NCBI GenBank assembly: GCA_965267425.1
Contig: OZ253959.1
Location: 682,001-746,000 of the forward strand
Source of the DNA: G965267425 sp965267425
Lineage (GTDB): Bacteria; Bacteroidota; Bacteroidia; Flavobacteriales_E; Vicingaceae
Direction of reading: 5' to 3'
Length of the DNA stretch: 64,000 nucleotides
Made by a program: the position numbers and the translations under genes. The notes under the pieces are model-generated. The model saw only the letters and a program-made list of their open reading frames with translations, did no database searches and was not told where the DNA came from. This document shows, piece by piece, positions 6,949 to 16,238 of the stretch (positions are counted from its first letter, which is position 1; each line of letters begins with the position of its first letter).

Positions 6949-9330
6949 GTGAATAATCCTAAAGATAGTAAACCTCATAGCGAGGCCATAGATATTAAAG
7001 CAATCTTCTTTAAAGCGATTAATGCTTGGTATTTGTTTGTGATTGGTTTAATGATATCAGGAGTGTATTCCTGGTATAAAGTAAGATATAGTGTGCCGGT
7101 TTATGCAGTGGATGCAAGATTATTGGTTAAAGATGAGTATTCATCCTGGGGACAAGAGTATTTCTTACCGGGAATGGAATTGGTTTCTTCCAGAAACCGA
7201 CTTATCAATGAAGTTGGTATTCTAAAATCTTTTCCATTAATCCTCCAAACCATTGAGGAGTTGGATGACTTTAAAGTGTTTTATTACAGACACGGGAATA
7301 TTAAGGTTTCGGAATTGTATAAATCAAGTCCGTTTAAGGTTGAAATTGACACGTTAATAGAAGAAAGTGTCACTTCCAGAAATTATTATGTCAAAATTCT
7401 ATCCGACGAGAAGTTTGAGTTGTCCGGTGATGACAGTTTTGACAATGCTCAGGAATATCGATTTGGTCAGCCAATCGACCTCATGGGAAATTCGGCGACT
7501 GTTATTTTACGCAGGGCGTTTAACCCTGCTCTGGATAATGAAATGTTTAGCTTCCGAGTGAATCAAAGCAGACAATTGGCCAAATTTTTTCAAAATACAT
7601 TGTCCGTTGTACCAGAAAACAAGGAGTCATCCATTTTGTTGTTGGGAAGAAGAGGTACGCAAATCAATAAAGAAATCGACTTTATCAATAAGCTGATCGA
7701 AGTGTATATTCGGTTTGGGTTGGATCAAAGCAACCAGATTGCCACCAATACACTCAAGTTTGTGGATGAGCAAATTGAAGAAATCTTGGACACATTGATT
7801 ATTTCTGAAATGCAACTGCAGCAATTTAAGTCGGACATCAATGTTAGCCGGTTGACGCTGGAAGATCAATCGACCATGAATGTGTTAGCCGAATTGGAAC
7901 AAAGCAAATGGAATAGAACTGCACGAATAGAAGTGTTCAATGAATTATTGGACAACCTGGGCGACGAACAAAAAATAAACACGTTCGTGCTGCCTGCTTT
8001 CATTTCTGAGAACAATATGTTGAATGACAACCTCAGAGAGTTGCGGTTGGTCTATAAAGAGAAAAATGACTTTGGTTTTGAACTGACGAAAGACAACGAT
8101 CGATTGTTGCTAATTGAGCAACGAGAAAAAGAGCTGAAAAGAGATATTGTGGCAGGGTTAAAACAAACCCTTTATTTAGAAAACCGAGAATTGGATGATG
8201 TCAATAATCAGATTTCAATCATAGAAAGTAGGTTGCAGAACATTCCTAAAGCAGAACGTGAATATGTCAACATTCAAAGAAAATATCAGCTCAGCAATGA
8301 CTTATATACATATTTGTTGAAGAAACGTTCCGAAGCAGGAATCGCCCGTGCATCAAATATTTCCAAAGCTCAAGTGCTTGATTATGCGGACAATTTGAGA
8401 ATAAAATTTGTGGGTCCTTCAAAGGCCAGTATGATCATGATGCCAATGACATTAGGTTTTGTCATTCCGTTTTTACTGGTTTTTCTGGCAGATTTCTTCA
8501 ATACCAAAATCATTGACAAAAAGGATTTATCAAATCTCACAAGCATTCCTGTGGTTGGCACCATTGGACACAACAAATACTTTAGCAATCTAATTGTGCT
8601 GGAAAACCCAAAATCAGTAATTGCAGAAGGGTTCAGGTCGTTGAGAACCAATATAAGTTTCTTAACGGAAGGTAAGTCGAAATATGTGGTTTCTTTGACT
8701 TCATCTATTTCAGGAGAAGGAAAGACCTTTTGTGGAATGAACCTGTCTTTGGCGCAAGCACAACTTGGAAAGAAAACGCTTCTTGTCGGTGCAGATTTGA
8801 GAAAGCCTAAAATTTATGATGATTTTGAACTGGAAAATAAAGTAGGCTTATCCAATTATTTGATCAAAACGAACACACTGGAAGAAGTGGTTCAGAAAAC
8901 GAAGTTAGACAATTTGGATGTCATTACTTCTGGTATAATGCCACCCAATCCTTCAGAATTATTGGCAAGTGTAAGAATGCATGATTTTATTGAAGAGGTG
9001 AAAAAGGTGTATGATGTAATTATTATTGATACCCCTCCTGTTGGATTGGTAACCGATGCCTTATTGATCAATAAATTTGTTGATGTAAGTCTCTACCTTG
9101 TTCGACAAGGGTTTACCACCAAATCTCAGTTGATGGCCATCAATGATTATTATGAAAAAGGCAGCATTCAGCACATTGGTATCGTTGTGAATGATGTTAA
9201 ACAGCGCAAAATCGGATACGGAGGATATTACGGCTATGGCTACGGCTATGGATATTACAGCTCTTACTATGGAGAAGACAAGAAACGTGATTCTTGGCTG
9301 GATAAAATCAGAAACATCCGTATTGGATAG
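6949..9330 (+). CDS. wzc: Wzc-type polysaccharide co-polymerase and tyrosine autokinase
   Basis: About 793 residues from GTG 6949 (801 if TTG 6925 is used; numbering here follows the longer form). It sets chain length and controls export of polysaccharide at the inner membrane. A Wzz-type N-terminus has one membrane helix near 32-55 (YLFVIGLMISGVYSW), then a long coiled-coil periplasmic part (about 250-500) and a second helix near 508-535. The cytoplasmic BY-kinase follows: Walker A SGEGKT (about 595-600), Walker A' LLVGADLRKP (about 621-630) and Walker B VIIIDTPP (about 698-705). The tail at about 765-785 has ten tyrosines in a GYGY pattern, the expected autophosphorylation cluster. It is the first gene of the locus. 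No separate Wza porin gene is seen here. Confidence 0.93.
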   Translation: MNNPKDSKPHSEAIDIKAIFFKAINAWYLFVIGLMISGVYSWYKVRYSVPVYAVDARLLVKDEYSSWGQEYFLPGMELVSSRNRLINEVGILKSFPLILQTIEELDDFKVFYYRHGNIKVSELYKSSPFKVEIDTLIEESVTSRNYYVKILSDEKFELSGDDSFDNAQEYRFGQPIDLMGNSATVILRRAFNPALDNEMFSFRVNQSRQLAKFFQNTLSVVPENKESSILLLGRRGTQINKEIDFINKLIEVYIRFGLDQSNQIATNTLKFVDEQIEEILDTLIISEMQLQQFKSDINVSRLTLEDQSTMNVLAELEQSKWNRTARIEVFNELLDNLGDEQKINTFVLPAFISENNMLNDNLRELRLVYKEKNDFGFELTKDNDRLLLIEQREKELKRDIVAGLKQTLYLENRELDDVNNQISIIESRLQNIPKAEREYVNIQRKYQLSNDLYTYLLKKRSEAGIARASNISKAQVLDYADNLRIKFVGPSKASMIMMPMTLGFVIPFLLVFLADFFNTKIIDKKDLSNLTSIPVVGTIGHNKYFSNLIVLENPKSVIAEGFRSLRTNISFLTEGKSKYVVSLTSSISGEGKTFCGMNLSLAQAQLGKKTLLVGADLRKPKIYDDFELENKVGLSNYLIKTNTLEEVVQKTKLDNLDVITSGIMPPNPSELLASVRMHDFIEEVKKVYDVIIIDTPPVGLVTDALLINKFVDVSLYLVRQGFTTKSQLMAINDYYEKGSIQHIGIVVNDVKQRKIGYGGYYGYGYGYGYYSSYYGEDKKRDSWLDKIRNIRIG

Positions 9331-9345
9331 CAATTCTCAACTTCA

Positions 9346-10788
9346 ATGAATGAAACCCGTCAGAAAGGAACAGCCTCTTTGTTATGGGTCTATAGCGGAA
9401 AGTTAGCCAATCAAGGACTGACATTTGTCATTTCAATTATTCTTGCCAGAATATTGTTGCCGGAAGAGTTCGGAATTATGGCCATTGCTTTGGTCTTTCT
9501 AAGTATACTTCAGGTCATTCAAAATTTCGGATTCGGGTTTGCATTGATTCATCACGATAACGTGACCCAGGAAGATTGGAGTAGTGTTTTCTATTTCAAC
9601 ATCATGTTCAATCTAATATTGTTCATCATATCCTTTTTGGTTGCTTATCCTGTAAGCGATTTTTACAATCAAGATCAACTTGTTCCCGTAATTCAACTGC
9701 TCTCGTTAAATTTTATAGTTTCTTCTTTATCCAGCGTACATAACATACGATTTAGAAAAGAACTCAATTTCAGAGCCAGGGAAGGAATAGGTCTGGCGTC
9801 TACAGTGGTGGCTGGCTCTGTTGTGATATGGCTGGCACTTAATGGTTGGGGGGTTTTCAGCCTTGTTTTTCAAAGCGTGATCCGAAATATTGTTATGACC
9901 ATAATGTTCTGGATTGTGAGCAAATGGCGACCTAGCCTTGTCTTCAGTATACAGTCATTAAAGAAATACATGAAGTACAGTCTCAATTTGTTGTTTACCA
10001 ATATCATTTCTAAAATATTCGATGGATTGGACGCATTGTTGATTGGAAAATTTTATTCATCTGCTTCGCTGGGTTATTACAATCGCGCAAAAAACCTGCG
10101 AGAATTTCCGGTAAAATTTATGTCTCCTGTCTTTAGTCAAGTGATGTTTCCGTTGTTATCAAAATTTAAAGATGACTTTCCACGATTGAAAAGATATCAC
10201 GTGGCTATTTTGCATATTTATTCGTTTATCATTCCTCCTTTAATGCTAATGGCAATGGCATTATCGGAACCATTTGTCATGGTGGTGTATACCGCTAAAT
10301 GGGCATCCATGATTCCCATTTTTCAAGTGCTTTGTTTCGGAGCCATTACAAATACGTTAGGAGGGGTATGTATGAACTTATTGTGGATACTGGATAAAAC
10401 CTCATTTGCATTAAAATTTACATTGATCAAAAAAACCATCATTACCACGGTTTATATCATAAGTGTTCAATTTGGTTTTATGGAATTCGTATATACGGTA
10501 TTCTGTGTTGAATTCATTCTTTATTTTGTCAATATATACTTTACCGGAAGATACATTGCGTTTTATCTGCCTGAACACTTGAAAATTATCTCGGTTTACC
10601 TTTTTATGGCCTTGAGTGCAGCTATAACAGCATATGTAGTGATAAATAATTTTGAAATGAGTTATTCCGAACAGCTCATAGTTGGTGGAATAATTGGAGT
10701 GGTAATTTATGGTTCACTTAGTTTACTATTCAAGGTACGGGCCATAAAAGATTTAAAAGAAACGGTGTTTCAAGTAATCAAAAAATAA
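9346..10788 (+). CDS. wzx: Wzx-like polysaccharide flippase
   Basis: A 480-residue protein with about 12-14 hydrophobic segments and the MOP/polysaccharide-synthesis N-terminus KGTASLLWVYSGKLANQGL, close to the WzxC-like branch (PF13440 type). It would flip undecaprenyl-linked repeat units across the inner membrane. FGIMAIALVF in helix 2 and the loop SSVHNIRFRKELNFRAREG are typical of the family. It starts at ATG 9346, 15 bases after the Wzc stop, so it is very likely co-transcribed. Substrate specificity cannot be read from sequence. It is followed by a 151-base gap before the aminotransferase gene, in which I see only near-matches to a promoter. Confidence 0.9.
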   Translation: MNETRQKGTASLLWVYSGKLANQGLTFVISIILARILLPEEFGIMAIALVFLSILQVIQNFGFGFALIHHDNVTQEDWSSVFYFNIMFNLILFIISFLVAYPVSDFYNQDQLVPVIQLLSLNFIVSSLSSVHNIRFRKELNFRAREGIGLASTVVAGSVVIWLALNGWGVFSLVFQSVIRNIVMTIMFWIVSKWRPSLVFSIQSLKKYMKYSLNLLFTNIISKIFDGLDALLIGKFYSSASLGYYNRAKNLREFPVKFMSPVFSQVMFPLLSKFKDDFPRLKRYHVAILHIYSFIIPPLMLMAMALSEPFVMVVYTAKWASMIPIFQVLCFGAITNTLGGVCMNLLWILDKTSFALKFTLIKKTIITTVYIISVQFGFMEFVYTVFCVEFILYFVNIYFTGRYIAFYLPEHLKIISVYLFMALSAAITAYVVINNFEMSYSEQLIVGGIIGVVIYGSLSLLFKVRAIKDLKETVFQVIKK

Positions 10789-10939
10789 CCGCAAGCATTA
10801 ACGTTCATTCTGCATATTCGTTTGTGTCACCATTCAAAATTTACCACATTTGCATGGATACTTTTTCCAAACGAATTCACGAAGTCTCCAATTAGTATGA
10901 CGGTTATGAAGCTGAATAATTTTCCAACCAAACTTGCAA

Positions 10940-12022
10940 ATGAAACGCATTAACGTTACGAAAACCTTTTTACCTCCAAAGGAAGAATACGACAGCATGA
11001 TTGCTGAAGCGTGGGAATCTGCATGGATAACCAATCATGGACCTTTGGTTACACAATTGGAAAATCGACTAAGAGAATATTTTGGAATTGACTATTTTCT
11101 TTTTTTAAATAATGGAACGAGCGCACTGCAGGTGGCTATCAAAGCACTGGAATTAAAAGGTAAGGTGATCACTACTCCTTTTTCTTACGTGGCTACTACA
11201 TCCAGTTTGGTTTGGGAAAATTGTGAACCTGTATTTGCTGACATTGACGAGCACACATTTAATATTGATCCGGAAAATATAGAACGTTTAATTTCGGATG
11301 ACGTCTCGGCCATTATGGCTACACACGTATTTGGAAATCCTTGTCAAGTGGAACAAATTCAAGCTATTGCAAACAAGCATGACATTCCGATAATATATGA
11401 TGCGGCTCATTGTTTTGGCACAAAATACAAAGGAGAATCTGTATTGAAGTGGGGGGATATTAGCACATTGAGTTTTCATGCTACTAAGATCTTTCATACG
11501 GTTGAAGGAGGCGGAGTAATTTCAAATACCAACGACTTACATCATAAATTGTCATACCTCAGAAACTTTGGTCACAATGGACCGGAACATTTTTGGGGAT
11601 TGGGAATCAATGGAAAGAATTCTGAATTTCATGCCGCAATGGGCTTATGCTTATTAAATCATTTGGATACTATTTTTTCCCAAAGGAAAGAAAGACATGA
11701 ATTTTATAAGAAACATATATTATCCAATGATATCGTTTATCAGCACATTGGTGATAATGTAGATTACAATTATGCCTACTTTCCGATAGTTTTTCCCGAC
11801 GCCAAATCGAGGGAGGAAGTACAGGCAAATTTATCAGAGGGGAATATCATATCAAGAAGGTATTTTTATCCTTCATTGAACCAATTACCTTATATTCAAG
11901 ACGTTGAAATGCCAAATTCAGAATTCATTGCCGATCGAATTTTGTGTTTACCGTTTTATCCGGATCTCGAATTTAACGATATGGAGAGAATCATTACCAT
12001 CATTAATCAATCCTTATCATGA
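10940..12022 (+). CDS. DegT/DnrJ/EryC1/StrS sugar aminotransferase
   Basis: A 360-residue PLP enzyme that would aminate a nucleotide-linked keto sugar using glutamate. The Schiff-base lysine is K183 in SFHATKIFHTVEGGG, a form typical of 4-amino-4,6-dideoxyhexose makers such as VioA. Also seen: NNGTSALQVAIKAL (PLP phosphate region), TTPFSYVATTSSLVW and IYDAAHCFG (PLP-ring aspartate). ATG at 10940 is chosen over a TTG six bases upstream. It overlaps the acetyltransferase gene by four bases (ATGA). An aminotransferase followed by a NeuD-type acetyltransferase mirrors PglE/PglD and VioA/VioB, so the likely product is an N-acetylated 4-amino sugar. The dehydratase that supplies the keto sugar is absent from the window. 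Confidence 0.9.
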   Translation: MKRINVTKTFLPPKEEYDSMIAEAWESAWITNHGPLVTQLENRLREYFGIDYFLFLNNGTSALQVAIKALELKGKVITTPFSYVATTSSLVWENCEPVFADIDEHTFNIDPENIERLISDDVSAIMATHVFGNPCQVEQIQAIANKHDIPIIYDAAHCFGTKYKGESVLKWGDISTLSFHATKIFHTVEGGGVISNTNDLHHKLSYLRNFGHNGPEHFWGLGINGKNSEFHAAMGLCLLNHLDTIFSQRKERHEFYKKHILSNDIVYQHIGDNVDYNYAYFPIVFPDAKSREEVQANLSEGNIISRRYFYPSLNQLPYIQDVEMPNSEFIADRILCLPFYPDLEFNDMERIITIINQSLS

Positions 12023-12687
12023 AAGAAAACATAGTCATCATTGGTGGTGGACCTCATGCTATGTCGATTATCGATATTGTAGAACAAGAGGAAAAATATC
12101 AGATTGCAGGTATAACTGATACGAAGAGGGTAAAAGGAGAAAAATTGTTCGAATATCCAGTATTGGGTACACAGGATGAATTGGATAGCATCATGAATGA
12201 TCACAATGTTATTGGTGGAATTGTGGCGCTGGGAGACAATTACATTCGTGAAAAAGTAGTTCAATTCATTGAAGAAAATTTCCCCAATTTCAAATTTGTT
12301 AAAGCCATTCACCCTTCGGTGCGTGTTGCAAAAAATGCAACCATTGGAGAAGGGACTGTAATAATGGCAGGATGCATTGTCAATGTGGATGCTCATGTTG
12401 GAAAACACTGCATCATCAATACAAATACTTCTTTTGAACACTGTTGTCAAATGGGAGATTATTCAAGCTTGTCTGCCGGTGTAACTACAGGAGGGTATTT
12501 TACTTTGGGTAAATATTCCGCTATTGCACTGGGTGTTACCATTTTGGATAGAGTTTCCATTGGAGAAAATGTTGTTGTTGGTTCTGGGGCGTTGGTTATG
12601 AAGGACATTGAAGACAATGTATTAGCCTATGGATCTCCAGCTAAGAAAGTCAGAAAACGTGAACCCGGAGAACGATTTCTAAAATGA
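12019..12687 (+). CDS. NeuD/PglD-type sugar N- or O-acetyltransferase
   Basis: A 222-residue protein with an N-terminal nucleotide-sugar binding fold (NIVIIGGGPHAMSIIDIV, 4-21) and a C-terminal left-handed beta helix of hexapeptide repeats (about 100-205: ATIGEGTVIMAGCIVN, VSIGENVVVGSGALVM). The catalytic histidine should be H141 in TSFEHCCQMGDY. The end, AYGSPAKKVRKR, is standard for the family. It overlaps both neighbours by four bases. In the PglD/VioB scheme it would acetylate the amino group just installed by the upstream aminotransferase, using acetyl-CoA. O-acetylation as in NeuD is the main alternative. Confidence 0.88.
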   Translation: MKENIVIIGGGPHAMSIIDIVEQEEKYQIAGITDTKRVKGEKLFEYPVLGTQDELDSIMNDHNVIGGIVALGDNYIREKVVQFIEENFPNFKFVKAIHPSVRVAKNATIGEGTVIMAGCIVNVDAHVGKHCIINTNTSFEHCCQMGDYSSLSAGVTTGGYFTLGKYSAIALGVTILDRVSIGENVVVGSGALVMKDIEDNVLAYGSPAKKVRKREPGERFLK

Positions 12688-13568
12688 AAATTTCCATTTG
12701 CATGATAAGCTACAATCAGGAAGCTTACATCCAAAAGTCATTGGAAAGTGTTGTTCAACAGCAACATGATTTTGAATGGGAACTTATCATTGGAGACGAT
12801 GCATCTACGGATGATACGCCCAATATCATTAATCGTTATGCTGATCAATATCCCCAAATTAAACCTCGATTGAGGAAGCAAAACCTTGGCCCATTGAAAA
12901 ATTTCATGGATGTAATTAGCAGTGCCAAAGGAGAGTACGTTTGTTTTTTGGAAGGAGATGATTATTGGTCAGATAATGAGAAGATTAAGAAGCAAATAGA
13001 TTTTTTCTCCACCCATCCTGACTATGCCATTTGCTTTACCAATATGGTGGTCTACTATCAAAATGAAGATGAATACAAAGATTTGATTACGAGTGAAAAA
13101 CCAGAAATTCAAATGGAGGAATTGCTCGAAAGAAATCATGTAACTACACAGACGTGTATGTTTAGGAATCACCATTTTGATTTTCCGAAAGGATTTGAAA
13201 ATTTGAAAATGGGAGACTGGCCTTTGCACATGATGAACGCTACAAAAGGAAGAATTGGTCATTTGAATGAATTTACTGCGGTCTATCGTGTTCACGACGC
13301 TGGTATATTCAGTGGTGCCAGTTTGGTTCAGCGAGATTTGAATGTAGTAGATGTCTATGAATTAATGAAAACTTGGTTGCCGGCTAAATATGAGCAACAA
13401 ATTAGTGGATTGATAACGAAATTGTTCTACAAAATTGCGTTGCGCTATATGCGTAATAAGGATTTTAGTAATGCCAAAACCTATGTGCGTAAATACCGAA
13501 GTCGTGTGAATGTTCTGACAGATTTGGGTAGTTACAAATTAATAGCTCATCGGATGTTAAAGCGTTAA
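12684..13568 (+). CDS. Family 2 glycosyltransferase
   Basis: A 294-residue GT-A fold enzyme. Seen: the N-terminal strand ISICMISYNQEAYIQKSLES, the acidic motif IIGDDASTDDT (about 36-45) and the metal-binding EGDDYWSD (90-97). The region NHVTTQTCMFRN and the arginine-rich tail fit small GT2 enzymes of O-antigen loci. No membrane helix is seen, so it would act at the cytoplasmic face on undecaprenyl-linked intermediates. It overlaps the acetyltransferase stop (ATGA). Donor and acceptor cannot be told. Confidence 0.9.
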   Translation: MKISICMISYNQEAYIQKSLESVVQQQHDFEWELIIGDDASTDDTPNIINRYADQYPQIKPRLRKQNLGPLKNFMDVISSAKGEYVCFLEGDDYWSDNEKIKKQIDFFSTHPDYAICFTNMVVYYQNEDEYKDLITSEKPEIQMEELLERNHVTTQTCMFRNHHFDFPKGFENLKMGDWPLHMMNATKGRIGHLNEFTAVYRVHDAGIFSGASLVQRDLNVVDVYELMKTWLPAKYEQQISGLITKLFYKIALRYMRNKDFSNAKTYVRKYRSRVNVLTDLGSYKLIAHRMLKR

Positions 13569-13587
13569 TCTGAACTATTAAGTGAAC

Positions 13588-14808
13588 ATGGACAAAAAAA
13601 AGCTCTTTTATTACACCACCGCATTTCCGTTTGGAGCAGGAGAAATGTGGAAATCCAATGAACTGGAAGTCCTTTCAAAGGAATTTGACGTTACCGTTAT
13701 TCCTCTCCATTATGCGCAGAACAAAATTCCAGTAGCGGTTCCGGCAAATGTAAAGGTTGAAACTCCATTGATGGAGCATGAATCATTTCAGGTGAAAATT
13801 GCTCAATTGCCAAAGCTTTTTATGCATCCTTCGGGTGCTTCATTTTTTTGGGAATTCATTCGAAAACGCCCGTTTTTAAACAAAGAACACTTGATTTCTT
13901 TTTTCATTGAATTGAAAAGAGTTCATTACTTGTGGGAACATAAAGCATGTAGGGAATACCTTAACCAACCAGGAATACATTATTTCTTTTGGGGCAGAGG
14001 GACATCTGCATTGATTCCATTTATTAAGAAAAGGGCTGATCAAAAAATTGCAGTTCGGTTGCATGGATTTGATTTATATGAGGAACGCGAGCATGGATAC
14101 ATTCCGTTTCGGGATAACATGTTGAAAATGTGTGATTTGATTTTATTGATTTCAGAATTTGGAAAGAAATACCTGTCAGAGAAATATCCTTTTGCACTGC
14201 CAAAAATGATGGTGAATCGGTTGGGCGTGAAATTCAAATCAAAAAGAACATCAAATGATGATGGTGTATTTAAAGTATTGTCATGCGCCACGTTGATTCC
14301 ACTGAAACGCATGGATTTGTTAGCCGAGGCAATTTGTAAGATGGATATTAAAATCAAGTGGAAACACCTTGGGGATGGAGAAGAACGACAGAAGATAGAG
14401 TCTATCTTAAAAAAGGCTCCTGAAAATGTTGAGTATGAAATTTCAGGTTGGTTACCTGCCAAACAAATATTGGATGAAATTATCGGGTATTCACCTGATA
14501 TTTTTGTCAATGTCAGCACTACGGAAGGATTACCTGTGAGTATTATGGAAGCATATTCTTGCGGTGTTCCAGCGTATGCAACTCATGTAGGCGGAACCCA
14601 TGAAATTGTAAATGAGTCCAATGGAAAGTTACTGGATCCAACCATTGATGCTGAACAATTGGCTTCCGAACTGGAAGATTTTTCAAAATTGGATAATCAA
14701 AAGAAAAATGAGATGTCTGAAAATGCCTTTAAAACCTTCCAGGAATTGTATGATGCACAGGATAATTCATCTAAATTAGCCGCAAAGTTCAATTCATTGT
14801 TTTCATGA
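13588..14808 (+). CDS. Family 4 glycosyltransferase
   Basis: About 406 residues from ATG 13588 (a GTG six bases earlier is possible). A GT-B fold retaining enzyme: N-terminal YYTTAFPFGAGEMWKSNEL, a hinge near KVLSCATLIPLKRMDLL and the EX7E motif EGLPVSIME (E313 and E321), followed by the nucleotide-binding VGGTHEIV. The opening resembles colanic-acid type GT4 enzymes. It overlaps the HisH-like gene by four bases. The next three genes modify sugars, so this enzyme may transfer one of the modified residues, but that is inference from position only. Confidence 0.9.
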   Translation: MDKKKLFYYTTAFPFGAGEMWKSNELEVLSKEFDVTVIPLHYAQNKIPVAVPANVKVETPLMEHESFQVKIAQLPKLFMHPSGASFFWEFIRKRPFLNKEHLISFFIELKRVHYLWEHKACREYLNQPGIHYFFWGRGTSALIPFIKKRADQKIAVRLHGFDLYEEREHGYIPFRDNMLKMCDLILLISEFGKKYLSEKYPFALPKMMVNRLGVKFKSKRTSNDDGVFKVLSCATLIPLKRMDLLAEAICKMDIKIKWKHLGDGEERQKIESILKKAPENVEYEISGWLPAKQILDEIIGYSPDIFVNVSTTEGLPVSIMEAYSCGVPAYATHVGGTHEIVNESNGKLLDPTIDAEQLASELEDFSKLDNQKKNEMSENAFKTFQELYDAQDNSSKLAAKFNSLFS

Positions 14809-15419
14809 TTACCATAGTCAATTACAATGCGGGCAATATTGTTTCCATCAAAAACATGCTCAAAAAAATTGGGACGTCGTCTGTGATAAGTAGCGATCCT
14901 TCAGCCATACTGAAGGCAGATAAATTGATCATTCCGGGTGTGGGGCATTTTGATCATGGAATGGGAGAATTAAAGCGATTGGGCTTAGATGAAACCATCA
15001 AGGAAGTGGTGACATCAAAAAATATCCCAGTTCTCGGAATCTGTTTGGGAGCCCAGGTTATTGGAAATGGAAGCGAAGAAGGTGATATGCCCGGATTGTC
15101 TTTATTGGATTTTGACGTCGTGAAATTTGACAAATCCAATATGAATGACAACTTAAAAGTACCTCACATGGGTTGGGCAGATATTGAATTTAAAAAACAA
15201 GGGAAATTGTCAGCAGGAATGTCAGCAGATTCACGATTTTACTTTGTTCATGCATTTCATTTCAAAATGAATCATGAAGAAGATACTCTTGCCACCACCA
15301 AACATGGTTATGAATTTTCGGCTGCATTTGAAAAGGACAATATTTTAGGTGTACAATTTCATCCGGAAAAAAGCCACAAATTCGGTATGCAATTATTGAA
15401 AAATTTCGTTGGGATATAG
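14805..15419 (+). CDS. hisH: HisH-like glutamine amidotransferase of an acetamidino-sugar module
   Basis: A 204-residue class I glutaminase. Catalytic residues are intact: C80 in VLGICLGAQVIG, H186 and E188 in GVQFHPEKSH. The N-terminus IVNYNAGNIVSIKNMLKK is of HisH type. It releases ammonia from glutamine. Because it is followed by a HisF-like gene lacking a key catalytic residue and by a WbpG-type amidotransferase, it most likely feeds ammonia to sugar modification, not to histidine synthesis; no other his gene is present. ATG overlaps the preceding stop by four bases. Distinguishing it from a true histidine-pathway HisH rests mainly on context. Confidence 0.88.
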   Translation: MITIVNYNAGNIVSIKNMLKKIGTSSVISSDPSAILKADKLIIPGVGHFDHGMGELKRLGLDETIKEVVTSKNIPVLGICLGAQVIGNGSEEGDMPGLSLLDFDVVKFDKSNMNDNLKVPHMGWADIEFKKQGKLSAGMSADSRFYFVHAFHFKMNHEEDTLATTKHGYEFSAAFEKDNILGVQFHPEKSHKFGMQLLKNFVGI

Positions 15420-15423
15420 TCAG

Positions 15424-16194
15424 ATGAGGAGAGTTAGAGTCATACCCGTATTACTAATTCAAAATGGACAATTGGTTAAAACGAGGCGTTATGGTAAAAC
15501 GACCTATTTAGGTGATCCTATTAACGCCGTAAAGTTGTTTAATGATAAGGAAGTAGATGAATTGGTTTTATTGGATATCAATGCAAGTGTTAAAGGGCAA
15601 TCTCCTGACTTTGAGCGAATTGCAGAGATTTCAAGTGAAGCATTTATGCCTATGGCGTATGGAGGAGGCGTCCGTTCATTGGATGACTTCAAAAAAGCAA
15701 TTGACTCGGGTGTGGAAAAAGTAGTTATCAATAGTGCCGTCACTTCTCAACCCCAATTGATTTCAGAGGCTGCTAAGATATTTGGAAGTCAGAGCGTAAT
15801 TGTTTCTGTTGATTACAAAAAGGGAACTTTTGGAAAGTGGCAGTCCTACATGAGATCGGGCACCAAAAAAACCGGAAAATCGCCAATGGAATTTGCCGTA
15901 TTTGCTGAGGAGCTTGGTGCCGGTGAAGTTATTCTCAATCATATTGATTCTGACAGCGAATATTGTGGATACGATGTTGCTAACATTTCTTCAATCGCTT
16001 CAAAACTGAGTATTCCGCTTATCGCATCTTGCGGTGCCAGAGGAATTGATGATTTCCTACCCGCTATTCAGGCTGGAGCATCGGCGGTAGCTGCCGGTAG
16101 TACTTTTGTTTTTTCAGGAGAACAACGCGGGATTCTTATCAATTACCCTTCTCAAACCGATTTGATGGATCGGCTATATTCTCATTTGGAGTAG
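15424..16194 (+). CDS. hisF: HisF2-like protein of an acetamidino-sugar module
   Basis: A 256-residue TIM barrel of the HisF family. The N-terminus RVRVIPVLLIQNGQLVKT aligns with the RIIPCLDVKDGRVVKG of true HisF, but the catalytic Asp11 is replaced by Leu11. The other acidic sites (VSVDYKK, NHIDSDS) and the phosphate loops (YGGGVRS, CGARG) are kept. This pattern fits the HisF2/AglZ group that channels ammonia to a WbpG-type enzyme. ATG 15424 is chosen; it lies four bases past the HisH stop. A TTG at 15409 would overlap that gene and adds nothing conserved. The role in acetamidino formation is inferred from family and neighbours. Confidence 0.88.
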   Translation: MRRVRVIPVLLIQNGQLVKTRRYGKTTYLGDPINAVKLFNDKEVDELVLLDINASVKGQSPDFERIAEISSEAFMPMAYGGGVRSLDDFKKAIDSGVEKVVINSAVTSQPQLISEAAKIFGSQSVIVSVDYKKGTFGKWQSYMRSGTKKTGKSPMEFAVFAEELGAGEVILNHIDSDSEYCGYDVANISSIASKLSIPLIASCGARGIDDFLPAIQAGASAVAAGSTFVFSGEQRGILINYPSQTDLMDRLYSHLE

Positions 16195-16214
16195 GCCTGC
16201 TTAACAAAAAAGCA

Positions 16215-16222
16215 TAATTTTG
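16215..16222 (+). promoter_or_regulatory. Internal -7 promoter element ahead of the WbpG-like gene
   Basis: TAATTTTG matches TAnnTTTG in the 44-base gap before ATG 16239. It could start an extra transcript covering the amidotransferase and the sulfotransferases, which follow with overlap or short spacing. Confidence 0.42.
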
Positions 16223-16238
16223 CCCTAATTTTTTCAGC

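Noticed and set aside
10789..10939. A promoter in the 151-base gap before the aminotransferase gene
   Set aside because: CACATTTG and TTCGTTTG are only partial matches to TAnnTTTG; not strong enough to list as a feature.
14805..16194. HisH and HisF as part of histidine biosynthesis
   Set aside because: No other his genes are present, HisF lacks Asp11 and a WbpG-type amidotransferase follows; the sugar-modification reading fits better.
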